From positions 1 to 64,000 of the forward strand of contig CAXTAY010000018.1 in assembly GCA_964242335.1 (NCBI GenBank): DNA of 64,000 bases, in the 5' to 3' direction. How positions within the stretch are numbered: the first letter of the stretch is position 1; every line of letters begins with the position of its first letter. Under the pieces are notes generated by a model. It saw only the letters and a program-made list of their open reading frames with translations, had not been told where the DNA came from and made no database searches. The translations under genes were made by a program, and so were the position numbers. Source of the DNA: Lichenicoccus sp964242335. GTDB taxonomy: Bacteria; Pseudomonadota; Alphaproteobacteria; Acetobacterales; Acetobacteraceae. Below are positions 1 through 8,663 of this stretch, piece by piece.

Positions 1-630
1 GTTCGGCAGCTTCTGGTGCGGCGCGGTGATGACGGCGGGCGCCGGCCTGGAGGGAACCGGCGACGGAGCCGGAGCCGCGACCGGAGCTTCGACCGGGGAC
101 GCCGCCGTCGGCCGCGGCACCGCAGCGGCGGTGACGCGCGCGGCACTGGCGGCTTCGATGTCGGCGCGCACGATGCGCCCCTGTGGACCGCTGCCGGTCA
201 GCCCGGCCGGATCGATCCCCGCCTCGGCAGCGAGACGCCTGGCCAACGGCGAGATGAACAGCCGCCCGCCATGCGCCTCCGCGGCCGGCGCCCCGGCATC
301 GGCCGGCGGAGCCGGGGCCTTCGTGTCGGCCGGCGTGGCAGGCGCCGCCGCGGCCGGCTTGGATGCGGCGGCGTCGGGCACCGCCTCGCCCTGCTCGACC
401 AGGATGCCGATGGTGGCGTTGACCTTGACCCCCTCGGTGCCGTCGGCGACCAGGATGCGGCCGAGCACGCCCTCGTCGACGGCCTCCACCTCCATCGTCG
501 CCTTGTCGGTCTCGATCTCGGCGATCACGTCGCCGGCGGCGATCGCCTCGCCCTCCTTCTTCAGCCAGCGCGACAGCGTGCCCTCTGTCATCGTCGGCGA
601 CAGCGCCGGCATCAGGATGTTCACGGACAT
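1..630 (-). CDS. pdhC: Pyruvate dehydrogenase E2, dihydrolipoamide acetyltransferase (partial, 3' end outside window)
   Basis: This is the acetyltransferase core subunit of the pyruvate dehydrogenase complex, which moves the acetyl group from E1 to CoA. The 210 visible codons hold an N-terminal lipoyl domain (residues 1-80) with the lipoyl lysine in ETDKATMEVE (K43). An Ala/Pro linker follows, then an E3-binding domain beginning FISPLARRLAAEAGID and containing GSGPQGRI, then a second linker. The catalytic domain lies beyond position 1. The start MSVNILMPAL is 12 bp downstream of the pdhB stop, so the two genes are co-transcribed. The lipoyl coding sequence shares a 56-bp identical stretch with that of pdhB. 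The E3 gene would be expected further left. Confidence 0.96.
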   Translation of the reverse strand, partial: MSVNILMPALSPTMTEGTLSRWLKKEGEAIAAGDVIAEIETDKATMEVEAVDEGVLGRILVADGTEGVKVNATIGILVEQGEAVPDAAASKPAAAAPATPADTKAPAPPADAGAPAAEAHGGRLFISPLARRLAAEAGIDPAGLTGSGPQGRIVRADIEAASAARVTAAAVPRPTAASPVEAPVAAPAPSPVPSRPAPAVITAPHQKLPN

Positions 631-642
631 GACGGGGTCCCT

Positions 643-2031
<1,389 letters not shown>

Positions 2032-2034
2032 GTC

Positions 2035-3090
2035 TCAGCTCTCCACCAGGATGTCGGTCCAAAGTTCGCCTGGATCCGGCTCCGGACTGGACTGCGCGAA
2101 CTCGGCGGCGTCGGCGACGATGCGCTTGATCTCGTCGTCGATCGTCTTCAGCACGCCCTCCTCGGCACCGCGCTCCAGCAGCGTGTGCCGCACCCGCTCG
2201 ATCGCGTCGCGCTCGCGCCGCATCAGCTCGACCTCGTCGCGGGTGCGATACTTCGCCGGATCCGACATCGAGTGGCCGCGGTAGCGGTAGGTCGTCATCT
2301 CCAGCAGGAACGGGCCGTGGCCGGCGCGGCAATGCGCCACCGCCTGCCTGGCCGCGTCATGCACCGCCTCCACGTCCATGCCGTCGACCTGCAGCCCGGG
2401 GATGCCCCAGGGCAGGCCGTTCTTCGACAGGTCGCGGGACGCCGACGCCCGCTCGACGCTGGTGCCCATGCCGTAGCGGTTGTTCTCGATCACGAAGATG
2501 CAGGGCAGCTTCTGCAGGGCGGCGATGTTGAAGCTCTCGAACACCTGGCCCTGGTTCGAGGCACCCTCGCCGAAATACGCCACCGCCACCTCGTCGCTGC
2601 CGCGATAGCGGTTGGCGAAGGCGAGGCCGATGCCGATCGAGACCTGGGCGCCGACGATGCCGTGGCCGCCGTAGAAGTTCTCCTTGCGCGAGAACATGTG
2701 CATCGAGCCGCCCTTGCCGCGCGAATAGCCGGTGGCGCGTCCGGTGAGCTCGGCCATCACGCCGCGCGCCTCCATCCCGGTGGCCAGCATGTGACCGTGG
2801 TCGCGATACGAGGTGACCACCTTGTCGCCCGGCTTGAGCGCCATCTGCACGCCGGTCACCACCGCCTCCTGGCCGATATAGAGGTGGCAGAAGCCGCCGA
2901 TCAGGCCCATGCCGTAGAGCTGTCCGGTGCGTTCCTCGAAGCGGCGGATCAGCACCATGCCGCGATAGGCGCGGGTCAGTTCCTCCTGGGTCATCGAGGG
3001 GCTGTTGCGCAGCCCGCCGTCTCCGGGCGTGCTGACGCGAGCGTCGGGCTCGGACTCCGGCTGGTTCTGCGCCGTCTGCAGCTTGTTCAT
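2035..3090 (-). CDS. pdhA: Pyruvate dehydrogenase E1 component alpha subunit
   Basis: This is the alpha subunit of pyruvate dehydrogenase E1 (351 residues), a normal length for the heterotetrameric type. Visible motifs are the TPP-domain segment VVTSYRDHGHMLATG, the metal/TPP motif YFGEGASNQGQVFE (GEG replaces the usual GDG) and the C-terminal loop YRYRGHSMSDPAKYR. The start MNKLQTAQNQ is preceded by AAGGGCG. The ATG at 3090 overlaps the moaC stop by 4 bp (ATGA), so translation is probably coupled to moaC. In most alphaproteobacteria pdhA follows ftsB; here it follows moaC, which marks a rearrangement boundary. Confidence 0.97.
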   Translation of the reverse strand: MNKLQTAQNQPESEPDARVSTPGDGGLRNSPSMTQEELTRAYRGMVLIRRFEERTGQLYGMGLIGGFCHLYIGQEAVVTGVQMALKPGDKVVTSYRDHGHMLATGMEARGVMAELTGRATGYSRGKGGSMHMFSRKENFYGGHGIVGAQVSIGIGLAFANRYRGSDEVAVAYFGEGASNQGQVFESFNIAALQKLPCIFVIENNRYGMGTSVERASASRDLSKNGLPWGIPGLQVDGMDVEAVHDAARQAVAHCRAGHGPFLLEMTTYRYRGHSMSDPAKYRTRDEVELMRRERDAIERVRHTLLERGAEEGVLKTIDDEIKRIVADAAEFAQSSPEPDPGELWTDILVES

Positions 3091-3632
3091 GGGAACGCCC
3101 TTTCGCGCTTCGAACCTGGATCCGGCTCGCTGATGTTGGTCCGGCCGCCCGACTTCGTCACGATCCGGAAGGCGTCGATGCGCATGTCGCGATCGACCGC
3201 CTTGCACATGTCATATAATGCCAGGGCGGCGACGGTTGCAGCCGTCAGCGCCTCCATCTCCACCCCGGTGGGACCGGTGGTGCGTGCCCTCGCCTCGATC
3301 TCGATCCCCGCCTTGTCCTCGCTGGCGGCGAGCTCGACCGCCACCGAGGACAGGCTCAGCGGATGGCACAGCGGGATCAGCTCCGCGGTGCGCTTGGCAG
3401 CCATGATGCCGGCGATGCGCGCGACCGCCAGCACGTCGCCCTTCGGCATCCCGCCGGACAGGATCAGGCCGAGGGTCGCTGGCCGCATCGAGACCCGCCC
3501 CCGCGCCACCGCCTCGCGCCGCGTGTCCGGCTTGTCCGAGACGTCGACCATCGCCGCCCGCCCCGCCGCGTCGAGATGGGTCAGGCGCAGCTCGGCCTCC
3601 GGGCGGGCGGAGGGGAGTGCTGCCTCCGTCAT
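3087..3632 (-). CDS. moaC: Cyclic pyranopterin monophosphate synthase MoaC
   Basis: MoaC converts the MoaA product to cyclic pyranopterin monophosphate, an early step of molybdenum cofactor synthesis. The protein has 181 residues. Diagnostic stretches are DVSDKPDTRREAVARG, LIPLCHPL, the helix GVEMEALTAATVAALALYDM and the catalytic-lysine region CKAVDRDMRI. The start MTEAALPS overlaps the trpC stop (TGATG), and the stop overlaps the pdhA start (ATGA). The trpC-moaC order is typical of alphaproteobacteria, but moaC is normally followed by moeA and lexA, which here lie about 19 kb away on the other strand. Confidence 0.97.
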   Translation of the reverse strand: MTEAALPSARPEAELRLTHLDAAGRAAMVDVSDKPDTRREAVARGRVSMRPATLGLILSGGMPKGDVLAVARIAGIMAAKRTAELIPLCHPLSLSSVAVELAASEDKAGIEIEARARTTGPTGVEMEALTAATVAALALYDMCKAVDRDMRIDAFRIVTKSGGRTNISEPDPGSKRERAFP

Positions 3633-4441
3633 CAGCCCGCTCCGAGCAGGGCCGCGGCGGCGGCGCCGCAATCGGCCTGGCGCAGCAGGCTCTCGCCGAC
3701 CAGGAAGCAGTAGGCGCCGGCGGCCGACAGGCGCCGCACGTCCTCGCGACCGGAGATGCCGCTCTCGGCGACCGTGATCCGGTCGGGCGGCACCAGCGGC
3801 GCCAATGTCACCGTCGTGGCAAGATCGGTGCGCAAGGTGCGGAGATTGCGGTTGTTTATGCCGATCAGCTCGGCCTGCGGCAAGGCCAGTGCGCGGTGCA
3901 GCTCCGCCTCGTCGTGCACCTCGACCAGCACGTCCAGCCGCAGCGACACCGCCAGCGCCGCCAGCGCCCGGGCTTCGGCATCGTCGAGGGCCGCCATGAT
4001 CAGCAGGATGCAGTCCGCACCGACCAGCCGGCTCTCATAGACCTGCCACTCGTCGAGAATGAAGTCCTTGCGCAGCACCGGCAGGTCGCACGCGGCGCGC
4101 GCCGCCTGCAGATCGGCGACGCTGCCGCGGAACGAGGCTGCCTCGGTCAGCACCGACAGGCACGCCGCGCCCGCCGTCTGGTAGGCGCGCGCGATCGACG
4201 GAGGATCGAAATCCGCGCGGATCAGGCCCGCCGAGGGCGAGGCGCGCTTGATCTCGGCGATCAGCCCGAGCTCCCGCGCGTCGCGGCGACGGCGCAGCGC
4301 CGCGGCGAAGCCGCGCGGCACGAACGCCACGTCGTGCAGCCGCGCCCGGATCTCGTCCAGCGGCAGCGCCGCGGCACGATGCGACACCGCGTCGCGGGTC
4401 GATGCGCAGATCCGCGCCAGGATGTCGGACGCGTCCGCCAT
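3632..4441 (-). CDS. trpC: Indole-3-glycerol-phosphate synthase
   Basis: TrpC closes the pyrrole ring of tryptophan, converting CdRP to indole-3-glycerol phosphate. The 269-residue protein is a monofunctional TrpC without a fused TrpF. It shows the TIM-barrel signature IAEIKRASPSAGLI with catalytic lysine near residue 65, then LRKDFILDEWQVYESR, LVEVHDEAEL, GINNRNLRTL and a phosphate-binding AESGISG. The start ATG overlaps the trpD stop in TGATG and the stop overlaps moaC the same way, so trpD-trpC-moaC form a translationally coupled chain. Confidence 0.98.
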   Translation of the reverse strand: MADASDILARICASTRDAVSHRAAALPLDEIRARLHDVAFVPRGFAAALRRRRDARELGLIAEIKRASPSAGLIRADFDPPSIARAYQTAGAACLSVLTEAASFRGSVADLQAARAACDLPVLRKDFILDEWQVYESRLVGADCILLIMAALDDAEARALAALAVSLRLDVLVEVHDEAELHRALALPQAELIGINNRNLRTLRTDLATTVTLAPLVPPDRITVAESGISGREDVRRLSAAGAYCFLVGESLLRQADCGAAAAALLGAG

Positions 4442-5604
4442 CAGTTCCGACTTCCCCCACCCTCAAGACCGGCCTCGTGTTCCGCCCGGTCGCGGCGCAG
4501 CGCCTCGAGCACGCCGTAGGCCGAACCGTCATCGAGCACGCGCGCGGCCGCGGCGATCGCTTCGCGCAGGTCGGAGGCTTCCGGCCCGGGCGGGAACATG
4601 TTGCCTCCGCGCGCGACGCGCAAGGCCGCGGCGGCATTGAGCAGCACCGTGTCGCGATAGGCACGCGGCGCGGCGTCGCGGCCGCCGCGCAGCAGGGTCT
4701 CGAGTGCCGCCGCGTTGCACGCCGCGTCGCCTCCGGCGATCGCCGACACCGGCGCCGGCGCCAGCCCGAGGCGGTCGGCGGTCAGGGTGAAGCGGTGCAG
4801 CTCGCCCCGCTCCAGCGCCGTCACGTGGTTGGTGCCGGCCAGGGTTAGCTCGTCCAGCCCCTGACCGCTCCCCTGGTCTCCCATCCGCGCGCCGTCCTCG
4901 CCGTGCACCGCCCAGACCCGCTCGGCACCCAGCCGTCGCAGCGTCAGCACCACCGGCTCCAGCCAGGCGCGGTCGAACACGCCGACCAGCTGCAGCGACA
5001 CCGAGGCCGGGTTGCAGAGCGGCCCGAGCAGGTTGAACAGGGTGCGCGTGCCGAGCTCGGCGCGCACCGCGGCCACGTGGCGCAGCGCCGGGTGATGCAC
5101 GGGTGCGGCGAGGAAGGCGACGCCGCGGCGCGCGAGCTGCCGCTCCAGTGCGATCGGCTCGGTCAGCGGCGGCACGCCGAGGGCCGCGAGCACGTCGGTG
5201 GCGCCGGCGCGCGAGGTCTGCGCGCGGTTGCCGTGCTTGGCCACCGGCACCCCGAGTGCGGCGAGCACGAAGGCCACGGCGGTGGAGACGTTGAGGGTGC
5301 CGTGCGCATCCCCGCCGGTGCCGCAGACGTCGATCGCGCCCGCCGGTGCTCGCACCGTGCGCATGCGCGCCCGCATCGCCCGCGCCGCCCCGAGCAGCTC
5401 GTCCGGGGTCTCGCCGCGCACCCGCAGCCCGATCAGCAATGCCGCGATCTGCGCCGGCGTCGCGGCGCCGTCGAGCAGCAGGTCGAAGGCCGCCTCCGCC
5501 TCCGCCTCCGACAGGCGCGCGCCGCCGGCGATGCGGGCCAGCACCGGCCGCAGCCCGATGCCGGGATCCGGCGCCGCGGCCACGTGTGGAACCCGTCGAG
5601 ACAT
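4441..5604 (-). CDS. trpD: Anthranilate phosphoribosyltransferase
   Basis: TrpD transfers phosphoribosyl from PRPP to anthranilate. The protein has 387 residues, a little longer than usual because of N- and C-terminal extensions. The PRPP-binding motif DVCGTGGDAHGTLNVST lies at residues 92-108, followed by KHGNRAQTSRAG and the nucleoside phosphorylase-type segment FNLLGPLCNPA. The start MSRRVPHVAA was chosen because upstream sequence in the frame is arginine/alanine-rich and overlaps trpG. The gap to trpG is 17 bp. The stop overlaps the trpC start. Confidence 0.97.
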   Translation of the reverse strand: MSRRVPHVAAAPDPGIGLRPVLARIAGGARLSEAEAEAAFDLLLDGAATPAQIAALLIGLRVRGETPDELLGAARAMRARMRTVRAPAGAIDVCGTGGDAHGTLNVSTAVAFVLAALGVPVAKHGNRAQTSRAGATDVLAALGVPPLTEPIALERQLARRGVAFLAAPVHHPALRHVAAVRAELGTRTLFNLLGPLCNPASVSLQLVGVFDRAWLEPVVLTLRRLGAERVWAVHGEDGARMGDQGSGQGLDELTLAGTNHVTALERGELHRFTLTADRLGLAPAPVSAIAGGDAACNAAALETLLRGGRDAAPRAYRDTVLLNAAAALRVARGGNMFPPGPEASDLREAIAAAARVLDDGSAYGVLEALRRDRAEHEAGLEGGGSRN

Positions 5605-5621
5605 GAATGCTGTGCTGGGCC

Positions 5622-6224
5622 TCAGGCGGCGCGGGACCGGTCCTGGTGACGCACCCCGGCGATGGTTAGGAAGTTGGCCAGGATGCGGTGGCCGTGCTGC
5701 GAGGCGATGCTCTCGGGGTGGAACTGCACGCCGAAGATCGGCAGGTCGCGATGGCGCAGCCCCATCAGCACCCCGTCCTCGGTCCAGGCGGTGGGCAGCA
5801 GCTGCGCCGGCAGGCTGTCGGGACGCACCGTCAGGCTGTGATAGCGGGTGGCCTCGAACGGGCTCGGCACGCCGTCGAACACGTCGCTGGCGCGGTGGCG
5901 CACCGGGCTCACCTTGCCGTGCATCGGCGCCGGTGCGCGCACCACCTCGGCGCCGAAGGCCTGGCCGATCGCCTGGTGCCCGAGGCAGACGCCCAACACC
6001 GGCACCCGCCCGGCGGCGGCCGCCGTGATCAGCGCGCAGCAGATCCCGGCCTCGGTCGGCGTGCAGGGCCCCGGCGACAGCACGATCGCCTCCGGCCGCA
6101 GCGCCAGCGCCGCCGCCACGTCGAGCGCGTCGTTGCGGCGCACGTCGCACGCCACACCGAGGTCGCCGAGATAATGCACCAGGTTGAAGGTGAAGCTGTC
6201 GTAGTTGTCGATCAGCAGGATCAT
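5622..6224 (-). CDS. trpG: Anthranilate synthase component II (glutamine amidotransferase)
   Basis: TrpG hydrolyses glutamine to supply ammonia to TrpE; the same class of protein can serve aminodeoxychorismate synthase. The 200-residue class I amidotransferase has the nucleophile in GVCLGHQAIG (C80) and the partner residues in GVQFHPESI (H169, E171), plus LSPGPCTPTEAG. The start MILLIDNYDSF is the conserved N terminus of the family. It is separated from trpE by two small non-trp genes, which is unusual, and leads directly into trpD. Confidence 0.97.
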   Translation of the reverse strand: MILLIDNYDSFTFNLVHYLGDLGVACDVRRNDALDVAAALALRPEAIVLSPGPCTPTEAGICCALITAAAAGRVPVLGVCLGHQAIGQAFGAEVVRAPAPMHGKVSPVRHRASDVFDGVPSPFEATRYHSLTVRPDSLPAQLLPTAWTEDGVLMGLRHRDLPIFGVQFHPESIASQHGHRILANFLTIAGVRHQDRSRAA

Positions 6225-6294
6225 GCGCCGAACATGGCCCCGCACCCGCAGCGGGTCAATTCGCCCCGAGGCTGCATCTCGCCGCGGAACCGGG

Positions 6295-6717
6295 TCATCC
6301 CGCCGCCGGCTGCGACAGCGCCTCGAGTGCGGCCAGCGCGGCGTGGCAGACCTGCACGTCCTGCTCCGGTGAGCCGCCCGAGGAGCCGACGCCGCCGACC
6401 ACCTGTCCCTGGTGCAGCAGCGGCATGCCGCCGGCCAGCGGCATGCGGCCGGGGAACGACAGCAGCGCGGGATCGGCCTGCACCTGCTGCTCCAGCGCGG
6501 CGGTGGAGCTGCGCACGATGGCGGCGGTGCGTGCCTTGGCCCACGCGGCCTCCGGCGTGTGCAGCCGCGCCCGATCGAGCCGCTGCAGCGCCAGCAGCAC
6601 GCCGGCCTCGTCCACCACCGCGACGCTGACCTCGAGCCCGAGCCGCTCCGCCTCGCCGCAGGCGGCCTGCATCAGGCGGCGGACGTCGGCCGCCTCGAGG
6701 AACGGCCGGCTCTGCAT
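6295..6717 (-). CDS. GlcG/HbpS-family (DUF336) protein, possible haem-binding or cofactor-binding protein
   Basis: This is a 140-residue protein of the GlcG/HbpS fold. The pattern is characteristic: N-terminal helix, SVAVVDEAGVLLALQRLDRA, then KARTAAIVRSSTAALEQQV, the LLSFPGRMPLAGGMPLLHQG core and GGVGSSGGSPEQDVQVCHAAL near the C terminus. Family members include the extracellular haem sensor HbpS and GlcG of glycolate loci; no signal peptide is visible, so a cytoplasmic role is likely. The ATG overlaps the stop of the preceding gene (TGATG). It sits between trpE and trpG without an obvious link to tryptophan synthesis. The substrate is unknown. Confidence 0.8.
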   Translation of the reverse strand: MQSRPFLEAADVRRLMQAACGEAERLGLEVSVAVVDEAGVLLALQRLDRARLHTPEAAWAKARTAAIVRSSTAALEQQVQADPALLSFPGRMPLAGGMPLLHQGQVVGGVGSSGGSPEQDVQVCHAALAALEALSQPAAG

Positions 6718-7052
6718 CAGCCTGCCGGCGCCAGCGTCGTCGCTTCGGTTACCAGGTGGTAGAAGCGTCCGTCGAACAGCCGCATCACCTCCATGGTGGC
6801 CGCGTGGGACTCCGGCCGGATCGGCGAGGCGAGGCAATCCTCGATCGCCGCCATGTCCGGGAAATCCATCTCCAGGATCATCACCACCGGCGCCGCGTCC
6901 GGATCGGCCGAGCGGGTGCGCTGCACCCGCACGTCGGTCACGTGCGGAAAGTGCTGCCACAGCGGCTGCAGCTCGTCGCGCACGCGCCGGAAGAACTCCT
7001 CCTCGTGCCCGGCATGGATCGCCCCCTCGTAGATCGCCGTCCTGGTCAGCAT
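6717..7052 (-). CDS. Small dimeric alpha/beta-barrel (Dabb/EthD-like) protein
   Basis: This 111-residue protein has a ferredoxin-like alpha/beta pattern (TRTAIYEGAIHAGHEEEFFRR, then VTDVRVQRTRSAD, VVMILEMDFPDMAAIEDCLA and a C-terminal RLFDGRFYHLV), as in stress-responsive Dabb or EthD-type proteins. These often act as small oxygenases, isomerases or binding proteins, and the function here cannot be assigned. The start at 7052 is supported by a strong GGAGGAA Shine-Dalgarno sequence ending 4 bp upstream. It is coupled to the DUF336 gene, so the two form a pair inserted between trpE and trpG. Confidence 0.75.
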   Translation of the reverse strand: MLTRTAIYEGAIHAGHEEEFFRRVRDELQPLWQHFPHVTDVRVQRTRSADPDAAPVVMILEMDFPDMAAIEDCLASPIRPESHAATMEVMRLFDGRFYHLVTEATTLAPAG

Positions 7053-7175
7053 CGGTTCCTCCATCGCTGGCGCCACCCCGCCTCGCGCCTGCAGCGTGGC
7101 AACGGCGCGGCGCATCTCGGGTTCGCAGCCGCGATGCACCGGTCGGCCTCGCCCGCCCTCTCAGCTGCCGCCCGC

Positions 7176-8633
7176 TCAGCTACCGCCGGCCGGACCGCCC
7201 TGGGCGAAGCGCACCGCGGTCTCGGCGGCGCGGATCAGGGCGCGCGCCTTCTGCCGGGTCTCCTCGAACTCCGCCGCCGGCACGCTGTCGGCGACCACGC
7301 CGCAGCCGGCCTGGACGTGCATGGTGCCGTCCTGCACCACGGCCATGCGCAGCCCGATGCAGGTATCCATGCCGCCATCGGCCGCGAAGTAGCCGATGCA
7401 GCCACCGTAGGCGGCGCGGCGGGTCGGCTCCAGCTCGTCGATGATCTGCATCGCCCGGATCTTCGGCGCCCCGGTGAGAGTGCCAGCCGGGAAGCCGGCG
7501 ACCAGCGCGTCGAGCGCGTCGAGCCCGGGCCGCAGCCGGCCCTGCACGGTGGACGAGATGTGCATCACGTGGCTGAAGCGCTCGATCGCGAAGCTCTGCG
7601 TCACCCGCACGCTGCCGAGCTCGGCGACGCGGCCGACATCGTTGCGCCCGAGATCGACCAGCATCAGGTGCTCGGCGCGCTCCTTGGGGTCGGCGAGCAG
7701 CTCCTCGGCCAGCCGGCGATCCTGCTCCGGGTCGGCGCCGCGCGGCCGGGTGCCGGCCAGCGGACGCACCGTGACCTCGCCGCCCTGCAGTCGCACCAGC
7801 ACCTCCGGCGAGCTGCCGACCAGGCTGAACCCGTCCAGCTCGAGGAAGAACAGGAACGGCGAGGGGTTGATCCGGCGCAGCGCCCGGTATAGCGCGAACG
7901 GCGGCAGCGCGAACGGCATCGAGAAGCGCTGGCTCGGCACCACCTGGAACACGTCGCCGGCGGCGATGTAGTCCTGGATCCGGCGCACCGCATCCTCGAA
8001 GCCGTCGCGGGTGAAGTTCGAGCGCGGCTCCGGCAGCCGGGCGGCCGCCGGCGATCGGGCAGCCGCCGGGCCGGCCAGCGGCAGCGGCTCGGCGAGGGCG
8101 GCGCGCGCTGCGGCCAGCAGCGCCTCCGCGGGCTGCGGCTCCTGGTCGCGCAGCGGTGCGGCCAGCGTCAGCTCGTCGCGCACGTTGTCGAAGATCGCGA
8201 ACAGCGAGGGGCGCAGCAGCACCGCCTCGGGCAGCCCCAGATCGTCGGCCGGCGGATGCGGCAGCCGCTCCATCTGCCGCACCATGTCATAGCCGAGATA
8301 GCCGAACAGGCCGGCGACCATCGGCGGCAGCCCGGCCGGCAGCTCGAGCCGGCTGTCGCGGATCAGCGCGCGCAGGCTGTCGAGCGGCGGCGTGCTCTCG
8401 GCGACGAAGCCGCTCCCGCCGCGGGAGACGCCGACCACGCCGTCGTCGCAGCGCCAGATCATGTCCGGCAGCAGCCCGATCACCGAGTAGCGGCCGCGCG
8501 CCGCACCGCCCTCGATGCTCTCCAGCAGGAAGGCGTTGCGCGCGGCACCCGGCAGGCCCGCGGTCAGCTTGAGGAAGGCCGCGACCGGGGTCAGCAGGTC
8601 CGCCGGCTCGACGGTATGCAGGATGCGCGGCAT
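7176..8633 (-). CDS. trpE: Anthranilate synthase component I
   Basis: TrpE makes anthranilate from chorismate with ammonia from TrpG. The 485-residue chorismate-utilising enzyme has the N-terminal tryptophan-binding motif FLLESIEGG, which predicts feedback inhibition. The catalytic domain contains FQVVPSQRFSMPF, SSPEVLVRLQGGEVTVRPLAGTRPRG (in two visible parts), EHLMLVDLGRNDVGR, FPAGTLTGAPKIRAM and a C-terminal QAGCGVVADS. It follows ppiD by 30 bp with no leader peptide or attenuator between them, so it is probably transcribed with ppiD or from inside it. Two unrelated small genes separate it from trpG. Confidence 0.98.
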   Translation of the reverse strand: MPRILHTVEPADLLTPVAAFLKLTAGLPGAARNAFLLESIEGGAARGRYSVIGLLPDMIWRCDDGVVGVSRGGSGFVAESTPPLDSLRALIRDSRLELPAGLPPMVAGLFGYLGYDMVRQMERLPHPPADDLGLPEAVLLRPSLFAIFDNVRDELTLAAPLRDQEPQPAEALLAAARAALAEPLPLAGPAAARSPAAARLPEPRSNFTRDGFEDAVRRIQDYIAAGDVFQVVPSQRFSMPFALPPFALYRALRRINPSPFLFFLELDGFSLVGSSPEVLVRLQGGEVTVRPLAGTRPRGADPEQDRRLAEELLADPKERAEHLMLVDLGRNDVGRVAELGSVRVTQSFAIERFSHVMHISSTVQGRLRPGLDALDALVAGFPAGTLTGAPKIRAMQIIDELEPTRRAAYGGCIGYFAADGGMDTCIGLRMAVVQDGTMHVQAGCGVVADSVPAAEFEETRQKARALIRAAETAVRFAQGGPAGGS

Positions 8634-8663
8634 CGGCTGGCTCCCGGCGGTTCGAGTGCCGGC

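Noticed and set aside
8634..8663. A trp leader peptide or attenuator before trpE
   Set aside because: Only 30 bp separate ppiD and trpE, with no Trp codons or alternative hairpins.
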